DNA of 64,000 bases from Erythrophleum ivorense. Its lineage: Eukaryota; Streptophyta; Magnoliopsida; Fabales; Fabaceae. The number at the start of each line of letters is the position of its first letter. The first letter of the stretch is position 1. The translations under genes were made by a program, and so were the position numbers. The notes beneath the pieces are model-generated. The model ran no database searches. It saw only the letters and a program-made list of their open reading frames with translations, and had not been told where the DNA came from. Positions 59,813 to 64,000 of this stretch are shown piece by piece. The stretch spans positions 1,369,001 through 1,433,000 of the forward strand of contig JAIUCV010000002.1 of the NCBI GenBank assembly GCA_026724425.1. Reading direction: 5' to 3'.

Positions 59813-62173
59813 TTAAGTATCTACTACTATATATATGCAAATATGGTGAGTATACGTCCATCTACTCTACACGCAAAAATTGTGTGGTTGTCCCTGAACT
59901 GTGAGACACGTGGCAGATTCCAAGGGGGGGAGGATCTCAGTACTGTCTAGAGTGGCAAAAGAAAAAGACACCACTCTACTACACCATCAAGCTAATCTGC
60001 TTTATGCTGGCTATTCTATTATTTTCAGGCAAAGCAGCATATACATTAATAAACAAATACAATACAGAGAATTAGCCCCCGAAAAAGAAAACAAAACAAA
60101 AACGAAAACAGTAAAATACAAAGTGACTTGCTTATTAGTCAAACTATTTAACTATACCATACACAGCCTATCAGCTTGCATTGAATCACATTTAAAAAAT
60201 GCAAACCAGCTTACGTTAATTGCTTTCGTTTCATTAATAATTAGTATTTTATTAGAAATTCTGACGCAAACCGACAAGTCGGAAATGGCGGTTTAGGGGG
60301 ATTCTTAGAGAGCCTTGGGTTTGAACCGACCTTTTCCATTTTCAATTAGATAATCCAAACCTAAGTTCCACTGGGAATATTATAAAACTGAAAGGATGGC
60401 ACATATCACAAATATTATAAGGTATTCCCAAGTAGCCGTAATCAAATATTTTTTGGTTTAGTATTTGGGACAGTTCATGATTAGCTGAACAGTTAAGATT
60501 CTTAGGGGCCGACCCTTTAAGTGATTTCGGGAATGACAACCCAATTACAGAACGTAAAAAGTCGGCGCTTTCTTCTTTATTTTTATGGTGGATAATTTGC
60601 ATTGCATGGCTAATGCCTTCATTTCTTTCTGGAATCCAATCACTTTTCGGTATAAATTATTGCCGTTTCATCTCTACTCAATGGACTATCAAATATTCAT
60701 ACTTAATGTTTATATATATATAAAAAAAAATCGATCTTATATATTATAATAGATTGAAGAACTGCAAATGAAACAAATGATAGAATCAGGATCGTAGCCC
60801 CAACGATCCCGTAGTTAGATAGGTTTTGATATGCAACGCAAGGAAAAGTCAATACTGTGGTGGAGCAATGAATCTGCTAAATACTCTGGCGTTTAATTAA
60901 GTTTGTAAAAAATTTCTTAGCAAGAGTATTTTCCAAGAGAAAGATTTAAGTGAGAAACTGTTATTATATAGTAATGGAAAAATATATATATATCTTGACA
61001 ACTTTAGGTGATATGTCATTTTTGGCATTTTGGTCAGTTAAGTTTGGTAGCCCCTAATAGCCAAGCCATCTGTTATGAATGCAAGGAGTCCCAAATTTTA
61101 GTTTGTAGGCAAGGCGGCTAGCTAGAAGATGGTCATGTCGACATGGTCGGAGCTCCTGCGTAAGCGGGTGCACAGAACTGACAGACTTATAGGACTTGTG
61201 GGATCAAATTTCTTATTATGATGTGTATAATTTTTTTTTATAAGAAATAATTGACTTTCATTTTCAAAGTCTTGTATGCAATAATAATGTAATTAATGGT
61301 GGAAAGGCAGACAAAATGGGATTCGGAATTGCATTTGATGATTGTGCCGAGGCAAAAACGAGAGGATACTGCCGAGATTTTAAGGAAAAATCAGAGAGAG
61401 ATCCTTAGTAATCTCCAAAATTGCGTTGCCTATTTGTTTATGTACGTACCTTGGAATGCATATCTGAGATCTCTTGTTTCAATGCTCATCCTTGCCACAA
61501 TCCAGCCTATGAAGGTACGGTCCCACGTGGCCTTGCATTCCACTTCTCTACGTATTACTTCATTCATCGTTTCTCTACTCTTTTTCGTTGTCAAATTTCA
61601 TGACTTCACAGATTTAGCATTCATTTTGTCATAATAAGGCAATCCAAGAGATTTTATCCCCCCAACTAGACTTGGCTTATATATGCAGCCTTATAATAAA
61701 AATATCAATGGTCTTCTATTTTAATTACTGCCAACATAGCTAGCCTTGGATTGGATTTAACTTGATTTTCCTCCAACATAGCCAGTTTTGGAACACAATA
61801 ATATGTCCCAGTCATAATTAATGATAATAAATTGATATAAATAATAATTTTTTTGGGTAGAGATATATAAATGCTTATCTTTGACAAAAAAATAAAAAAA
61901 AAAATTTTATGGTACAACTACTAACCAAAATAAAATCAACATACAGGTATAAGCTTTTATTAAAAAAAAATCTTTTGATGTAACGTGGATTAATATAGAA
62001 ATTAAATGGAATACCCCTTCCTCACACATTGGGATAGCATCGCTAAATCCGGCCATAATAATGCAAAATTGCTGATGAAATCCCCAGACTCGTCACTAAT
62101 TAAAAATAAATAAATAAATAAACACCCACCTCAGCATCACCAAAGTGCATGAACCAAGACCATGTTCCCTCCC

Positions 62174-62182
62174 TTATATATA
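62174..62182 (+). promoter_or_regulatory. Likely TATA box of the BAHD gene
   Basis: TTATATATA lies about 150 bases before the start codon, with CT-rich sequence after it (62183-62225) typical of a plant transcription start and 5' UTR. A GA-rich tract (GAGAGAGAAAGAGAG, about 62262-62278) lies in the presumed leader. Confidence 0.65.
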
Positions 62183-62331
62183 CCCCCACACTCTCCCCTT
62201 TCTCCCCCACCTCCTACCTCACTCGTCACTCGCCTATTACTCCTCGGCGAGAGACTCTGCGCGAGAGAGAAAGAGAGTAGCACAAATTTCAGATTATCCA
62301 AAACCCAGAAGCAATTTGAAATTTGAGAAAA

Positions 62332-63792
62332 ATGTCTTGTCCTACACCCACTCTAGCTTCGAAATGCACCGTCTTCCCTGACCAAAAGTCCACACTCGGG
62401 GACCTCAAGCTCTCCGTCTCCGACCTTCCCATGCTTTCCTGCCACTACATCCAGAAGGGTTGCCTCTTCACTCTCCCTCCTAATTCTCTCCCTTTTCATT
62501 CTCTCATCCCTCTCCTCAAGTCCGCTCTCTCTCGCACTCTCTCATTCTTCTCTCCTCTCGCTGGCCGCTTGATCACCGATTCTGATGGCTACGTTTACAT
62601 CACCTGCAACGACGCTGGCGTCGATTTCCTCCACGTCATTGCCTCTGGATTCTTCATCCACGACCTCGTGGCCCCACCCGATGTCCCTGAATATTTCAAG
62701 GAATTCTTCGCTTTTGATAGAAAAGTTAGTTACAGCGGTCATTTCAGCCCGATTTTGGCCGTTCAGGTCACTGAGCTCGCAGACGGTGTTTTCATCGGCT
62801 GCGCCGTCAACCACGCCGTCACAGACGGCACCTCCTTTTGGAATTTCTTCAATGCCTTCGCTGAAGTCTTCAGAGGAGTCAACAATATTACCAAGGTACC
62901 GGACTTCGGCCGGGAGTCCGTTCTTATCTCGAAGGCGGTTCTCCGGTTGCCGGAGGGTGGGCCGAAGGTCACCTTCAACGCCGACCAGTCTTTACGGGAG
63001 CGAATTTTCAGCTTCAGCCGCGAAGCGATTCAGAAGCTGAAAGCCAGGACGAACAACAGGAGATGGATAGGTAACGTTAATGGGGACGTCATTAATGCCG
63101 CAGAGTTGATGGGGAAGAAGAGCAACGATCCTTACGAGAAGGAAAACGGCAAGATAGCGTCCATCCTCGAGAACTGGCACAGGAGAGCCGTTTCGAAACC
63201 GGAAGCCGTTGCTGAAACGGCTGACATATCGTCGTTTCAGTCACTGTGCGCCCTACTGTGGCGTGCGGTCACGCGTGCCAGGAAGTTGCCAGCGTCGAAA
63301 ACTACGACGTTCAGAATGGCGGTGAACTGTCGGCACAGGCTAGAGCCCAAATTGGATCAGTACTACTTCGGGAATGCGATTCAGAGCACACCAACGTATG
63401 CGTCAGCGGGTGACGTAGTGTCATGCGATTTGCATTGGTGCGCGGAGCAACTGAACAAGAACGTGAAGGCGCACGATGACGCTACGGTGAGACGGTTCGT
63501 AGAGGATTGGGAGAGTAACCCGAGGTGCTTCCCGCTAGGGAATTTTGACGGTGCATCCATCACCATGGGTAGCTCCCCCAGATTCCCAATGTACGACAAT
63601 GATTTCGGGTGGGGAAGACCCGTAGCTGTTCGGAGCGGGCGGGCCAATAAATTTGACGGTAAGATCTCCGCCTTTCCTGGCAGAGAAGGCAGTGGAAGCG
63701 TTGATTTGGAGGTCGTTTTGGCCCCCGAAACCATGGCCGCCTTGGAGTCCGACTCCGAGTTCATGCTATACGCATCAGCCTTTCAGTTATGA
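62332..63792 (+). CDS. BAHD acyltransferase (HXXXD type), 486 aa
   Basis: This enzyme moves an acyl group from acyl-CoA to an alcohol or amine, in the cytosol. The catalytic motif HAVTD is at residues 161-165 and the structural motif DFGWG at 424-428, both complete. The N-terminus (TVFPDQKSTLGDLKLSVSDL) and the LPFHSLIPLLKSALSRTLSF-type helix are typical of the group often labelled 'uncharacterized acetyltransferase At3g50280-like'. I set the start at the first ATG, 62332; the open frame extends to a TTG at 62323 that is not a plausible plant start. There is no intron, signal peptide or membrane segment. Coding GC content is high against AT-rich surroundings. Substrate cannot be read from sequence. 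By neighbourhood it matches At2g39980. Confidence 0.93.
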   Translation: MSCPTPTLASKCTVFPDQKSTLGDLKLSVSDLPMLSCHYIQKGCLFTLPPNSLPFHSLIPLLKSALSRTLSFFSPLAGRLITDSDGYVYITCNDAGVDFLHVIASGFFIHDLVAPPDVPEYFKEFFAFDRKVSYSGHFSPILAVQVTELADGVFIGCAVNHAVTDGTSFWNFFNAFAEVFRGVNNITKVPDFGRESVLISKAVLRLPEGGPKVTFNADQSLRERIFSFSREAIQKLKARTNNRRWIGNVNGDVINAAELMGKKSNDPYEKENGKIASILENWHRRAVSKPEAVAETADISSFQSLCALLWRAVTRARKLPASKTTTFRMAVNCRHRLEPKLDQYYFGNAIQSTPTYASAGDVVSCDLHWCAEQLNKNVKAHDDATVRRFVEDWESNPRCFPLGNFDGASITMGSSPRFPMYDNDFGWGRPVAVRSGRANKFDGKISAFPGREGSGSVDLEVVLAPETMAALESDSEFMLYASAFQL

Positions 63793-64000
63793 TGATGAAA
63801 TAACAGGTGGTCTAATCCCCACCGTCGGATGCTGGTTGACCTCTGCGAATTTGATTTGCGTTGCTCTGCTCCAGTTTCACATATTTGTTATATAATTTTA
63901 TGTGTTCTAGTTCAATTTAATATATGTTGTTTCGTTTCCTGAATGATATTTGAGTTTTCATTTCATTTGCCCCATTTACTCGTAGTTTTAATTGCATCAG

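Larger units (their letters stand above)
55072..62173. other. Gene-free stretch before the BAHD gene
   Basis: It contains a second MITE copy (56964-57095), TA microsatellites, degenerate 60-65-bp repeats at 58471-58660 and a foldback at 59576-59731. ORFs at 59901-60296, 60342-60602 and 61296-61634 have no recognisable domains and sit in ordinary AT-rich sequence. I cannot support a gene here. Confidence 0.5.

Noticed and set aside
61296..61634. 112-codon ORF upstream of the BAHD gene
   Set aside because: No recognisable family, and no clear promoter or conserved blocks; probably chance.
62323..62331. Extension of the BAHD protein to an upstream start (TTG AGA AAA)
   Set aside because: TTG is not a normal start in plant nuclear genes, and the ATG at 62332 directly follows.
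1..64000. CRISPR arrays, operons, ribosome binding sites, phage or insertion sequences
   Set aside because: The window is plant nuclear DNA; no spaced direct repeats or prokaryotic gene organisation were seen.

Overview
This is nuclear DNA from a flowering plant, most likely a eudicot. The supporting signs are AT-rich intergenic sequence, spliced genes with GT-AG introns, proteins that closely resemble Arabidopsis genes, and many plant transposon remnants (MULE, Ty3/gypsy chromovirus, LINE, MITEs). The species cannot be fixed from the sequence.

Five genes appear intact. Three lie on the minus strand in the left half: (1) an uncharacterised plant protein of 708 aa in four coding exons (6628-11427); (2) SPC25/SPCS2, the 184-aa subunit 2 of the ER signal peptidase complex, in five exons (19793-21958), which contains a U12-type intron with an ATATCCTTT donor and apparent AT-AA ends; (3) PXN, the peroxisomal NAD carrier of the mitochondrial carrier family, 340 aa in eleven exons (23786-29221). 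Two intronless genes lie on the plus strand: a C2-domain protein of the SRC2-like type (44679-45578) and a BAHD acyltransferase (62332-63792). From memory, SPC25, PXN and the BAHD gene match the neighbours At2g39960, At2g39970 and At2g39980 in Arabidopsis, so the window looks like a conserved gene block opened up by insertions.

About 33 kb of mostly repetitive DNA separates PXN from the BAHD gene. It holds a 1.5-kb tandem duplication with a foldback element in each copy (29.5-32.6 kb), a decayed MULE with MuDR-type transposase remains followed by a plant mobile domain (PMD) gene (about 34.3-43.0 kb), the 3' end of a LINE (43.3-44.3 kb), the C2 gene, a truncated chromovirus pol gene (47.3-49.45 kb), and a long gene-free stretch with small inverted-repeat elements (49.5-62.1 kb). 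Smaller inserts sit near the left genes: a 707-bp terminal-inverted-repeat element upstream of the 708-aa gene, a 366-bp tandem duplication beyond SPC25, and poly-G/poly-C runs in introns.

The intact genes do not form one pathway. SPC25 acts in ER protein processing, PXN in peroxisomal cofactor supply, and the BAHD enzyme in acyl-ester or amide metabolism. No prokaryote-like operon or defence system is present. The most unusual items are the AT-AA minor-spliceosome intron, the MULE-PMD composite, and a possible PH/Pru-like fold in the uncharacterised 708-aa protein.
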